Origin: Fibrobacterota bacterium
GTDB lineage: Bacteria; Fibrobacterota; Chitinivibrionia; Chitinivibrionales; Chitinispirillaceae
Reading direction: 5' to 3'
NCBI GenBank assembly: GCA_023436205.1
Contig: JAEZKC010000044.1
Coordinates: 62,001-126,000 of the forward strand
Length of the DNA stretch: 64,000 nucleotides
Below are positions 42,275 to 51,374 of the stretch, piece by piece (the first letter of the stretch is position 1; every line of letters begins with the position of its first letter). Position numbers and translations under genes: made by a program. Under the pieces are notes generated by a model. The model did not search any database and had not been told where the DNA came from. It saw only the letters and a program-made list of their open reading frames with translations.

Positions 42275-44937
42275 AATTTGGCCTTTATTGCGAAATAGGG
42301 AACTGTATATGCTTTAAAAGTTTCAAAAATTTCTGCCCTTTTATTGATATCATATAAATAGTAAGGCCTTCGTTCTATATACATACTGTTTTTATAAAGC
42401 CAACCTAGAGCGTTAAGTAGTTCAAGTCTGAGCTCCAGTTCCCAATTGCGGAAAGAGAATGTCTTTTCTGTCAGAAAATCCATATAGAACAGAGATGCTG
42501 TATGCGCCGAGTTCTTTTTACCATAAAGAGCTATATAGCTGAGCTGGTCTGCATCATAATATGCGTTGACTATAGGTGTATACTGATATCCCGAAGCAAA
42601 ACGGGTTCGAAGGGCAGTTTTAAAACGAGGGTTGAAAATCCAACTGGAAGTGATATCGAGCTGGTGAGTGTGGTTATTATCAGCAAGTGTGAATATTCCA
42701 TCGTTATAGATTTCAGATTTGGATAAAGAATAAGCAATCTGGTAGGAAAGCTGCCCGAGCTGATTTGTAAGGAACAGTTCTAGTCCATAGTTTCTAATAT
42801 CTGCCTCGTAATACCTAATTGTCTCATAAGATCCAGCATCTTGCCAGGCTCTTGTGAAATAAACCTGAATGTCAAGGAAACCAATGAATGGATTTTTAAT
42901 TTCCGTTCCCGTGAGGTACTGTGCCGACTTGAGGCAGGAAGTATCATCTGTGAAAAATTTACTATAATTCCCCACAGCGCATTTAAAGGCATAGTCTTCA
43001 GTGAACTGGTAATAGGAAGAAAATCTAAGGGAAGGAACTCCTGGTGTCTTCTGGTATCTATCGAAATAACCGCTTTTCCATATTTCTGGTACTAAACTGC
43101 TTTGATATCCCGTTTCCGGAAGATAGTCATAACGGACTTCAGGCTTAAGCGTTAAATTTTTGGTAGGATTTACCTGTAGTGAAACATAAGGTGAGAACAT
43201 TTTTTCCGATATATCTTCATCATTTTTATACTCAGGGACAGGATAACTCAAGGTTGATTTGATAAGATAGCCATAACCGTTTTGCCCTAGTTCTATATCG
43301 AGTCCTCCAGTTAATGATATTCTGCGATTTATTCTGTTCTGGACTTCTGCTTTCAGAAAAAGACTCTTCAGGTGAAAATACGAGTAATAGTCCTCCTGGT
43401 AACCTCTATAAAAGTCACTAATATCTGTTTGTGAGATGCCAAAACGCATCAATGCTGACAAACAGTCCTTATTTGAGAAATTCCAGCCGCCATTAGTGCA
43501 TATTGAACGTGAAGATGTATTATCTGCTTCCAGTCGAATTTCTTCCAGGTAACTCCCTTTCACTTCTGGCGCTACCAATTGATACCCGTCGTGAAACATC
43601 AGACCGGATAAGAAAAAACTGCCTGCCTTTTGTGTAGTGAAGTCAATTCTTGTATAACCATCCCAATAATAAGGCACTGGAGCATAAATTCCATCATTAT
43701 ATATTTTTTCTTCAGCATACTGTAAGAGATCTCCCATTACACTTCTTTTTGCTGACGCATTGAATGTGATATTTTTTGAAATCGGCCCATCTATGGATAA
43801 TTGTCCATCCAGAATTCCAAGTTCCACATTTCCATGCAGCATGTCGTTCCTTCCCGCTTGCCCCTCGATTTCTACTATACCCCCCGTTGCATTACCATAC
43901 CGCGAACCGAATCCTCCGCTGTGAAGCTGAATTGACTTTATCCCGTCTGTAGGGATTATTGACTTGGTAAGGTAGGGAAGACCGCAGCTATTATGGAAAA
44001 TGCGTGGGAGGGGAATTCCGTCTAGGAAAATTCTTGAGGTAAACGGTGCATTGCCTCTGATGTAAATTTCATCATCATTCCATTGTCGTGGAACTGAAAT
44101 GCCGGGAAGGGAAAACAACGCCCTCACCACATCTCCACCTCCGCCGGGTACATGAACAGCCTGCTCTTTTGTGAGCTGCTTCTCGGAAATGGTGGCACTC
44201 TTCTTACCGAATACGATGACTTCAAAATCATTGTTGGCTTTTAAGAGGTAAAAATTCAGAGTATTGTTATTAAGAATGGATACAATGGAATCTTTCGCTA
44301 TAAAGCCTGATCCTGCTGCTGTAATTTTCAAAGAACAACCAGGAACTCCCTTTATGATGAAATATCCGGCCGAATCGGCTAAAATTATAAGACCCTTTTC
44401 TTCAATAGCCAAATGGTTATACTGTGCGATTTTTTCTAAATATAAACTTTCTGGAACGGGGAGAAATGTGCTGCAGCTGGGGAGGACTGATAGCCTGATA
44501 AGTGCGTCGGGTAAAGGAGATCTGTTGCCTTTTCTGTAGATGGTGCCTTGCAGGATATTACAAGTATCTAGAGTAAAGTGATCCCAGGGGTTAAAGATGA
44601 TTTCCTTGCTGAGGACAACCGGTACAGGTTCATTTCCGACCGTGGCAGGATCAAATAAGGCTTCCCTTGCAGTCGTTATTGCCAAGGAATCCAGTTCGGG
44701 GTGAAGGGATTTATCTATAATTACACTATCCACAGATCCTGAAGTGTTAATGTGGATATCAAGCACTGCAATACCGCCCACACCCTTTCGTAAAAGTTCC
44801 GCAGGGTACTTAGGATAAGAGAAATTCTTTATGATTGGAGGGCAAAAGGTAGTATCTGTGTAGGAAGAATTCAGACCTTCTGCAAAAATTGTAAAAAATG
44901 ATAACAGTAAAAAGTAAAAAGCAGTATATGTCTTCAA
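42271..44937 (-). CDS. TonB-dependent receptor with N-terminal TonB_C-like domain
   Basis: This 888-residue outer-membrane protein has a signal peptide (1-19). Residues about 38-115 resemble a TonB C-terminal domain (YPAELLRKGVGGIAVLDIHI ... SLHPELDSLAITTAREALFD). A carboxypeptidase-regulatory-like domain spans about 125-235. A plug domain follows (VRALFSLPGISVPRQWNDDE, IYIRGNAPFTSRIFLDGIPL, GGFGSRYGNATGGIVEIEG), and a 22-strand-type barrel ends at a terminal Phe. TonB_C in front of a receptor is unusual. TTG start with AGGAT upstream. Substrate unknown; no ABC transporter lies nearby. Confidence 0.85.
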   Translation of the reverse strand: MKTYTAFYFLLLSFFTIFAEGLNSSYTDTTFCPPIIKNFSYPKYPAELLRKGVGGIAVLDIHINTSGSVDSVIIDKSLHPELDSLAITTAREALFDPATVGNEPVPVVLSKEIIFNPWDHFTLDTCNILQGTIYRKGNRSPLPDALIRLSVLPSCSTFLPVPESLYLEKIAQYNHLAIEEKGLIILADSAGYFIIKGVPGCSLKITAAGSGFIAKDSIVSILNNNTLNFYLLKANNDFEVIVFGKKSATISEKQLTKEQAVHVPGGGGDVVRALFSLPGISVPRQWNDDEIYIRGNAPFTSRIFLDGIPLPRIFHNSCGLPYLTKSIIPTDGIKSIQLHSGGFGSRYGNATGGIVEIEGQAGRNDMLHGNVELGILDGQLSIDGPISKNITFNASAKRSVMGDLLQYAEEKIYNDGIYAPVPYYWDGYTRIDFTTQKAGSFFLSGLMFHDGYQLVAPEVKGSYLEEIRLEADNTSSRSICTNGGWNFSNKDCLSALMRFGISQTDISDFYRGYQEDYYSYFHLKSLFLKAEVQNRINRRISLTGGLDIELGQNGYGYLIKSTLSYPVPEYKNDEDISEKMFSPYVSLQVNPTKNLTLKPEVRYDYLPETGYQSSLVPEIWKSGYFDRYQKTPGVPSLRFSSYYQFTEDYAFKCAVGNYSKFFTDDTSCLKSAQYLTGTEIKNPFIGFLDIQVYFTRAWQDAGSYETIRYYEADIRNYGLELFLTNQLGQLSYQIAYSLSKSEIYNDGIFTLADNNHTHQLDITSSWIFNPRFKTALRTRFASGYQYTPIVNAYYDADQLSYIALYGKKNSAHTASLFYMDFLTEKTFSFRNWELELRLELLNALGWLYKNSMYIERRPYYLYDINKRAEIFETFKAYTVPYFAIKAKF

Positions 44938-44970
44938 TAGTGATCCTGGTCAGGTGATTCTGGATAAATC

Positions 44971-44999
44971 AATATAGGATAGGGGATTGAAGATGGCAA
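44971..44999 (-). promoter_or_regulatory. Sigma-70-like promoter of the TonB-dependent receptor operon
   Basis: On the minus strand TTGCCA (44999-44994), a 17-nt spacer and TATATT (44976-44971) lie just upstream of the receptor start, giving a leader of about 25-30 nt. The gap 44938-45149 holds nothing else recognisable. Confidence 0.55.
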
Positions 45000-45149
45000 T
45001 CAAAGGATAGTTTTCGGATGAATTTTCACTGGAATACATTTCCGGAATGCGTAATTGTCACACTCCGATGACTATCTTTGAAAAGCTTTCAATGCGGGAA
45101 AAGATACTAGTGGCCTAAGAGGCGTCTTCGCCATTAGCAAAATTGTTGA

Positions 45150-46700
45150 CTATTCGTTTGCATCAGTCTTCAACAATGTTTCTCTGTTTACCAGATTATA
45201 GGGATCCAGAGCACGCTTAACAGCCCACATCTGCTCCAGGGCCTCTTTACTGAACATGCACTCAAGCAGTCCACTCTTGAGCTTACCGATTCCGTGCTCA
45301 GCTGAAATGGTTCCTCCGCGTTTACAGGCATCAACCATGAAATCGTGATAAAGGGATAGTGAGTTCTGGAGTTGTTCCTCACTGCGGGGGAGCATGTTTA
45401 TATGAATATGATAATCTCCCAGGTGGCCGAATGCTGCATATTGAATCCCGGCCTCTTCGATACGACTTACGCAGCTGTCAAACCAGCTTCTGAACTGAGA
45501 GGAGGGGAGTGCTGAGTCGGTCCCGATCTTGCGAACTGATGAGCAGGTCTTCTTATTGGCGGCAACAGTGGTATTAACCATCTCCGGAACTGCATGACGG
45601 AACATTTTCAGCTTTTTTGATTCTGCAGCTTCGAAACCACTCCATGTGTTTTCAAAGGATGATCCGCACTCGTTGAGCTTGGTTTCCCAAGTGTCAAAAA
45701 CCGTTTCAAAAGGTGAATCTTGGCTTTCGATGTATTCCCAGTAAACTGCGCAGTGAAGATCTTCCGGAATCGGAGGAATGTCAACCGAAGATGGCTTGTT
45801 TTCGCTCCTGAACAGGCCAAGCACACTGACATCGAAATATTCCACTGCGGCAATGTGTTGTTCATTGCGAAGGAAATCTGCGAAGTCGAAAGCCGTGCTC
45901 CTTGACGGGAAAAAGGAAAGTCCGGAGAGAAATTGTGGCTTTTCCAAAAGTCTGATGCCTATCAATGAGAATGCACCCAGAATACCTTCGGAGCCGATGA
46001 ACAGGTCTGTCGGGTTAAGCTGGGAGCCGCTGTAAAAACCTGTGGCGTTTTTAACCTGTGCCCGAGGAAAGTTTGGCAGGGGTACTGATATAGTGGTATC
46101 ACCAAGAGTTACATTCCATTTATCAGATATCATTTCTCCACGCTCAATGCCGATTTTATCACCTGTAGCAAGTATAATGTCAAGCGACTGCACATGGCTT
46201 CGGGTAGGACCGAAATAGTAGGAACGGGCACCCGATGCATTGTTGGCCACTGTTCCGCCAAGCTGAGCGGTCATTTCGGTTGGATCTGGAGGATAGAAGT
46301 ATTTACCGGCCGGGAGCAGTTCGCTTCCTGCCACTGCATACTTCCAATTCTGCGGATTTTCCAGGAATTCTGCAATGGTTGTCAGGGTTATTCCCGGCTG
46401 ACAAAAAAGAATAGGCGTGCCTTCGAAAGACATCTCGCAGCGAATAATTCTGTTCATGTGACTAAAGGAGATTACCATACCGCCCTCGGGCGGGACCGCT
46501 CCGGCGGTAATACCTGTACGTGCCCCGCTGAGTGTGACTGGGATCTTTTCCTTTGCAGCTCTGCGCATGACTTCATGAAGATCTTCGTTTGTTTCAGGAA
46601 ACCAGACTTCATCCGGAATACCATAAGAAAAACGGGATTCATCAGTGAGTATTTCGGGGCACTGTTCGAGTACTGCTTGTCTTCCCAGAATTGATTTCAT
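45150..46700 (-). CDS. FAD-linked oxidase (GlcD/D-lactate dehydrogenase-like)
   Basis: This 516-residue protein is a PCMH-type FAD oxidoreductase. The FAD domain shows VWFPETNEDLHEVMRRAAKE, IPVTLSGARTGITAGAVPPE, PDPTEMTAQLGGTVANNASG, ATGDKIGIERGE, and LFIGSEGILGAFSLIGIRLL. The C-terminal cap shows FGHLGDYHIHINMLPRSEE and the final TISAEHGIGKLK. This fits 2-hydroxyacid dehydrogenases such as glycolate oxidase subunit D or D-lactate dehydrogenase. The acceptor and exact substrate cannot be told. No GlcE/GlcF partner is adjacent. Confidence 0.88.
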   Translation of the reverse strand: MKSILGRQAVLEQCPEILTDESRFSYGIPDEVWFPETNEDLHEVMRRAAKEKIPVTLSGARTGITAGAVPPEGGMVISFSHMNRIIRCEMSFEGTPILFCQPGITLTTIAEFLENPQNWKYAVAGSELLPAGKYFYPPDPTEMTAQLGGTVANNASGARSYYFGPTRSHVQSLDIILATGDKIGIERGEMISDKWNVTLGDTTISVPLPNFPRAQVKNATGFYSGSQLNPTDLFIGSEGILGAFSLIGIRLLEKPQFLSGLSFFPSRSTAFDFADFLRNEQHIAAVEYFDVSVLGLFRSENKPSSVDIPPIPEDLHCAVYWEYIESQDSPFETVFDTWETKLNECGSSFENTWSGFEAAESKKLKMFRHAVPEMVNTTVAANKKTCSSVRKIGTDSALPSSQFRSWFDSCVSRIEEAGIQYAAFGHLGDYHIHINMLPRSEEQLQNSLSLYHDFMVDACKRGGTISAEHGIGKLKSGLLECMFSKEALEQMWAVKRALDPYNLVNRETLLKTDANE

Positions 46701-46734
46701 CTATTACCTGTAATCATGTTGCGTTTAGATAACA

Positions 46735-47394
46735 TTACTGCAGATTGCGCTTTATCTGCTGGTCAAACAGAAAGAATCCCAGATGCACCTGCAGGGAAGT
46801 AGCCTCTCTTTCGGCCTCCTCGCGGGTCATCAGCACAGTTGAAATGAACTCGTGCTCGTGTTCACAGCCGCCCTTTCGTCCGATATAGGACTGAAAATCG
46901 GTCTCATTGAGCTCAATTATACATCCATAATAATAGATTGCTTCATCGATAGCTCCTGCGCTACTGTAAAGCATTGTATCTGTAAGTGGTTTGAGATTGG
47001 AACGATCAATTGACAATCCGGTCTCCTCATTGAGCTCCCTCACAGCCACCTCCAGCGGATTACTACTTTCATCAAGCATGCCTGCAGGAAATTCAAGACT
47101 CATCTGCCCGTTGCCGATGCGGCGCTGTCGTACCATGAGGTATTTCTCCTCACCGGTATCTTTATTCCTTAAAAGTGGCACAATTACCACCGCATGACCT
47201 CTGATAAATACAATGTGGGGAAGCTTGTTGCCCTCCGGGGATGTTACATCTGCACTGAGCAATGCAAACAGTAGCGAATCATCTCTCTTTTTTATCTGCG
47301 CAATAGGGGAGATTGAGCTTATTGTGCAGCCATTTGCCAGAAGAAAATTCTTCCAGGCTTTTACTTTTGATTGGTTCAGCAGTTCGTTTTCCAT
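46735..47394 (-). CDS. Nudix hydrolase, ADP-ribose pyrophosphatase-like
   Basis: This protein of about 219 residues has a Nudix box GMLDESSNPLEVAVREL-NEETGL. The first Glu of the box (G-x5-E) is Ser, while the R-E and E-E-x-G core is intact. The preceding VRQRRIGNGQMSLEFPAGML and trailing segments fit ADP-ribose/NADH-type Nudix enzymes, but the substrate is open. The ATG start at 47394 has no strong SD; a TTG at 47430 would add 12 residues. It is a minus-strand gene 35 nt before the FAD oxidase gene and may be cotranscribed. Confidence 0.78.
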   Translation of the reverse strand: MENELLNQSKVKAWKNFLLANGCTISSISPIAQIKKRDDSLLFALLSADVTSPEGNKLPHIVFIRGHAVVIVPLLRNKDTGEEKYLMVRQRRIGNGQMSLEFPAGMLDESSNPLEVAVRELNEETGLSIDRSNLKPLTDTMLYSSAGAIDEAIYYYGCIIELNETDFQSYIGRKGGCEHEHEFISTVLMTREEAEREATSLQVHLGFFLFDQQIKRNLQ

Positions 47395-47519
47395 ACTTTT
47401 AAAAATACAACAGGGGCTGTTGCTCTTCAAATCTCGTTTTGTCTACTTGATCCACCGTACAATAAAAATTTGGTAATAATGGATGATGTTTGAATCTAAC
47501 CTTTGGGTGATTTCTAATC

Positions 47520-48335
47520 TTAAACCAATCCAATCAACCCTCCAAGATTCCTCCCCAGTATCCCATCCTTCTCCTCCTGGCTGATCGGCAGATTTCTGAC
47601 CCTTTGAATTGTCAAACCGAGTGAATCCTGTCCATAGGGCGTGTCTGAGCCAAGTAGAAGCCTGTGTGCTCCTATCTTGTGCACGGCTTCCATGATTCTC
47701 TCTCTGGAAACAAAGTAGCTGTTCGAAATATCAAAGTAAAAGTTGGGGGAAAGCTTATCGGGTTCACGAATAAAGCGTTCAATGCCGAAACTGTGCCCGA
47801 TTATAATCTTTAACCTGCTTTCCTTCTGTCCGATTAATAACAGCTCTTCGATTTCCTTGTAGGTATCCAGATGGATAAAGAGTGGCAGGTCCTCCTCTAA
47901 CAGGAAAACTGTTAACTCCGAGAACCATTTCGAAGTGATTTTCCGCTTTACCCAGCATTGATGAATCTTCACTCCCTCGAAATTCATCCCCCGGTAGTTT
48001 TCTTTCAGTTCAGCAATGCTCTCTTTAGTAATCCAGTAAAACTGCTTTACTCTGGAATTCTGCTTTTTCAAATTGAAAACATATTTGTTTCCAATGGGAA
48101 TTTGTTTTGCGGCTCCCGTGAGAGCGACAACAGTTTTTATCACGTATTTAAGATTGTTGACTACATCAGCATAGGGCTTTTTACTGGTGATGTCTTTCAT
48201 CGAATAGGTTTTGCTGCTGTTGAGCTCCCCGGCAGTTAGCACCACCATGTCCACGCCGTATTTGTCCAGATGGCGACTGATAAGTTCTGAATTCAGGTAA
48301 TCCCCGCAGGCATGAGCATGGCCATCAATAATCAT
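47520..48335 (-). CDS. Amidohydrolase-family (TatD/amidohydrolase_2-like) protein
   Basis: This 271-residue metal-dependent hydrolase starts with the H-x-H metal motif (IDGHAHACGDYL). It continues with MNFEGVKIHQCW, LFIHLDTYKEIEEL, LKIIIGHSFGIE and the C-terminal LLLGSDTPYGQDS, in which the Asp is a likely metal ligand. The fold resembles amidohydrolase_2/TIM-barrel enzymes; the substrate is unknown. A TGGAGAT site precedes the start. Separated by about 130 nt from the methyltransferase gene. Confidence 0.8.
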   Translation of the reverse strand: MIIDGHAHACGDYLNSELISRHLDKYGVDMVVLTAGELNSSKTYSMKDITSKKPYADVVNNLKYVIKTVVALTGAAKQIPIGNKYVFNLKKQNSRVKQFYWITKESIAELKENYRGMNFEGVKIHQCWVKRKITSKWFSELTVFLLEEDLPLFIHLDTYKEIEELLLIGQKESRLKIIIGHSFGIERFIREPDKLSPNFYFDISNSYFVSRERIMEAVHKIGAHRLLLGSDTPYGQDSLGLTIQRVRNLPISQEEKDGILGRNLGGLIGLV

Positions 48336-48466
48336 AAAAATCTCCAGAATCTGTTGCCGGATGGTATTGTTTGCTGCTTATTTATCCATTGCTCTTAATT
48401 CACATCGGTATTATGCTTCCATTCCAAAGACTTTTGCTAAATGCGAACGGAACCTAACCCATCTTT

Positions 48467-49240
48467 TCAAATATATCCACCAAAAAACAGCCTTTTGAAC
48501 GGAAAAATAACCTTTCCGTTCTCTCTTGCCGGATAATTTTCTTTCACCGCTTCAAGTATTTCGTTTGAAAAGGAGTCTCTGTCGCCACTATTCGGCAGGA
48601 CATCAAGAAATGGCTTCATTCCCGTGCTTCTTATCCAGTCAATGATAGCATCGTGAGAATCCATTTCATGTAAATAGGATGTTACCCACATTTCCATTCT
48701 GGTAAAAAGTTCCGATAGCTGATCATAATAAAAACCATAGTTATGGTAAGTGAACATATCCCTGCAGTGAGCGGTAAAGCTGTTCCATTTCTGTTTTTTC
48801 GATGCGTTTTCGATGGCAATGCCCAGGGGCATATCTATAAATTGCGGTACCTGAACTGCAAGAATGCCTCTTTCAGACAGAAAACCATGCAGCTTTTTGA
48901 GCAGAATATCATGATGAGGTATCCACTGTATCGTGGCATTTGAGTAGACAATGTCGAAGCGCTGTTCGGGAGCATACGTGCTTATGTCTGCAACCTGCCA
49001 GAATCTCCGAGGATAATCGGTTTCGGCTTTACGGATCATGTTTTCTGAACTGTCTATCCCAATGATGTGAGCATCCGGCCATCTCTGGTAAAGAATGTGT
49101 GTACTGTTACCGGGACCGCACCCGGCATCCAGTATTCTTTTCGGGGGCCTTTCGACCTTTATCCTGTTGACCAGATCAATCGATGGTTGGGTTCTTTCAG
49201 AACTGAATTTGAGATAATGATCCGGCTGCCAGTCTTTCAT
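48467..49240 (-). CDS. tam: Trans-aconitate 2-methyltransferase
   Basis: This 257-residue class I SAM methyltransferase opens with the Tam-like WQPDHYLKFSSERTQP. It shows motif I (ILDAGCGPGNSTHILYQRWP), IIGIDSSENMIRKAE, DIVYSNATIQWIPHH, LHGFLSERGILAVQVPQ and the C-terminal segment. Tam methylates trans-aconitate, an inhibitor of aconitase. Assignment is by overall resemblance; some relatives have other substrates. An AAGGAG site precedes the ATG. Confidence 0.85.
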   Translation of the reverse strand: MKDWQPDHYLKFSSERTQPSIDLVNRIKVERPPKRILDAGCGPGNSTHILYQRWPDAHIIGIDSSENMIRKAETDYPRRFWQVADISTYAPEQRFDIVYSNATIQWIPHHDILLKKLHGFLSERGILAVQVPQFIDMPLGIAIENASKKQKWNSFTAHCRDMFTYHNYGFYYDQLSELFTRMEMWVTSYLHEMDSHDAIIDWIRSTGMKPFLDVLPNSGDRDSFSNEILEAVKENYPARENGKVIFPFKRLFFGGYI

Positions 49241-49249
49241 ATCTGCTCC

Positions 49250-49852
49250 TTACCTAAAAACCCCTAAGCTCATTCCAAGCCTGTCCGAAGACGTGTAGCC
49301 CTCCCAACTGGATCGAACACCGTACTGGAAGTTTATCCCCAGTGCCACTCCGAAAAGGGGTAAATGCTTCCGTAAAGTTAGTGAAAGGTCGGTAAAAACA
49401 CAGTGGTTGACACCTGCCCCCACATTCGTGCCATCGGTGTCATAAAGTGATTCGATGAGAACCCCGACTCCTGCCTGAGGAAGAAATCCGTAATCAGACA
49501 GGAATCTGAACTCTTTTCCCAGCAGTACCTCATTGAGAACAGAGGCGTGATGGTCATAGAGCATCTGCTCGGGGTAGCCAAAGGCCATTCCGTAGTCCCA
49601 TGACCTTTTTTCAATGTTGTGCACGGACGCTTTCATCCGGTAATGGCAGTCAAGCACTGGTACATTTACAGGAAGGTAAAATCCAAATGTCAGTCCGGAA
49701 GACCGTAATTCATAACTTCCCACGCGGGTATACTTGAACTGAGGGTCAGGAATGTAATCTGCCCCGAAGAAAAGGCCACCCAGTTGATCTGCACTGACTG
49801 CTGAAATCATAATCAAGGCTAATAGAATAATGACACGTAACCGCAGTATCAA
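49250..49852 (-). CDS. Small outer-membrane beta-barrel protein
   Basis: This 200-residue protein has a signal peptide (about 1-22, cleavage near VSA). It then alternates Gly/aromatic-rich strands (SGLTFGFYLPVNVPVL, DYGMAFGYPEQMLY, FGVALGINFQYGVRSSWEGY) and ends with GMSLGVFR. This fits a barrel of about eight strands. The TTG start has AGGAG six bases upstream. No family is recognised. It is 9 nt upstream of tam, with which it may be cotranscribed. Confidence 0.65.
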   Translation of the reverse strand: MILRLRVIILLALIMISAVSADQLGGLFFGADYIPDPQFKYTRVGSYELRSSGLTFGFYLPVNVPVLDCHYRMKASVHNIEKRSWDYGMAFGYPEQMLYDHHASVLNEVLLGKEFRFLSDYGFLPQAGVGVLIESLYDTDGTNVGAGVNHCVFTDLSLTLRKHLPLFGVALGINFQYGVRSSWEGYTSSDRLGMSLGVFR

Positions 49853-49969
49853 GGTATGCTCCTGAGTACAGGTGAATCAAAAGTTAAGGTTCAGCTGTAC
49901 TAATATAATACCCGTCCAACCTGACTAAAACCCTACAGCACACCTCTGTTATGATAATTCTGCCGAACC

Positions 49970-51361
49970 CTAATCCTCAGCCCGCTCTCCATCCGGAGCC
50001 ATCTTTACTATTCGCGGATCGAACCTCCCCAGAATCTCCACCAGATCCTCCTGGGCACTCATCAGCTCCAAGATATCCTTGTAGACCATCGGGATCTCAT
50101 CCAGTCCAGCCGACAGTACGGTCACCTTTTTTTCCGCAAGGAGGGATTGAGCATCTTTCCATCGAAAACTGCTCTTTGCCTGTGCACGGCTCATGAGCCT
50201 GCCAGCTCCATGTGATGCGGAGCAGAGAGAGGATTCATTACCTTTGCCTTCTACGAGGAAACCGGGAGTGGCCATTGATCCCGGAATGATCCCCCGCACT
50301 CCCTTATGTGCAGGAGTGGCGCCTTTACGGTGTACAATCAGATCTTGAGAACCATGTCTCTCTTTCCAGGCGAAATTATGATGGTTTTCAATTGATAACA
50401 AAACAGAAGCCTTGAGATGACGGACTATACCATTATGGATTAGCTCGTGGTTTGCTGATGCATACTTTCCCATGAGTTCCATGGCGGCCCAGTACTCCTG
50501 ACCCTCTTGACTTGAAAGGCCAAGCCAGGCAAGATGCTTAAGCTCTTTGGGAAGCTCCAGGTGCCTGTCAGCCGCAAGGGAACTGTAATATTGTGCCACC
50601 TGAGCACCGGTGCCGCGACTCCCGCTGTGACTAAGGAGCGCAAGGTAGATTCCGGGGTGGATATCATCGACCTGCCTGTCGATTGTAAAAGTTCCCCATT
50701 CAACAAAGTGGTTCCCGCTGCCGCTGGTCCCAAGCTGTCCCCATGCCTTATCTTTGAATCTGGAGGTCACCGGGGAAACTTTCCAGTCCAGGTCCATCAC
50801 ACTATGCTGTCTTTTATCTCTGTACTCAGCACCCACTCCAAATGCTGTATTTTTTTCCAGGGCTGATTTAAGTTGACTAGCCCTCTCTTCAAGCCAGGAA
50901 ACCGGAAGATCTACTACAGTAAGTTTCATGCGACAGGCAATGTCTACTCCAACTGCGTAGGGAATGACTGCATTTCTCACAGCCAGAACTCCCCCGATGG
51001 GCAATCCGTATCCAACATGCGCGTCAGGCATGAGTGCGCCGCGAACTGCAACAGGCAGAGTACAGGCTCTTTTTAACTGTGCCAGGGACTCTTCATCATT
51101 GCTGTTTCCCCATACCTTGAATGGTGCTTCTCTTAGCACGGGGCTCTCTTTGGGCTTCTTAATCTCCATGAGCTCCCGCGCAAGCTCTCCAACATGGGGA
51201 TCATTTCTGTATTGTGAAGGATTCGCAGCAACTGCTCCCAACTTTTCAAGAATCTCTTTTTTGCCAAGCTTAGTATCTCTTAGCAATCCAAGCGCTGCCT
51301 TGAGACCTGTATTCAAATTCGTATCCGGTAAACCGGTTTTAGCAATATCCCGTTTCTTCAT
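49970..51361 (-). CDS. rtcB: RNA 3'-phosphate/5'-hydroxyl ligase RtcB
   Basis: RtcB joins RNA 2',3'-cyclic phosphate or 3'-phosphate ends to 5'-OH ends using GTP and Mn2+. The 463-residue protein shows ALMPDAHVGYGLPIGGVLA, AVGVDIACRM (metal-binding Cys), QLGTSGSGNHFVEWG, LLSHSGSRGTGA and the guanylylation region SASHGAGRLMS with the active His. The usual GGGNHF motif reads SGSGNHF, as in some RtcB subfamilies. It lies 13 nt downstream of rtcA on the same strand; its cofactor archease is at 4783. Confidence 0.92.
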   Translation of the reverse strand: MKKRDIAKTGLPDTNLNTGLKAALGLLRDTKLGKKEILEKLGAVAANPSQYRNDPHVGELARELMEIKKPKESPVLREAPFKVWGNSNDEESLAQLKRACTLPVAVRGALMPDAHVGYGLPIGGVLAVRNAVIPYAVGVDIACRMKLTVVDLPVSWLEERASQLKSALEKNTAFGVGAEYRDKRQHSVMDLDWKVSPVTSRFKDKAWGQLGTSGSGNHFVEWGTFTIDRQVDDIHPGIYLALLSHSGSRGTGAQVAQYYSSLAADRHLELPKELKHLAWLGLSSQEGQEYWAAMELMGKYASANHELIHNGIVRHLKASVLLSIENHHNFAWKERHGSQDLIVHRKGATPAHKGVRGIIPGSMATPGFLVEGKGNESSLCSASHGAGRLMSRAQAKSSFRWKDAQSLLAEKKVTVLSAGLDEIPMVYKDILELMSAQEDLVEILGRFDPRIVKMAPDGERAED

Positions 51362-51374
51362 ATATTCACCATCT

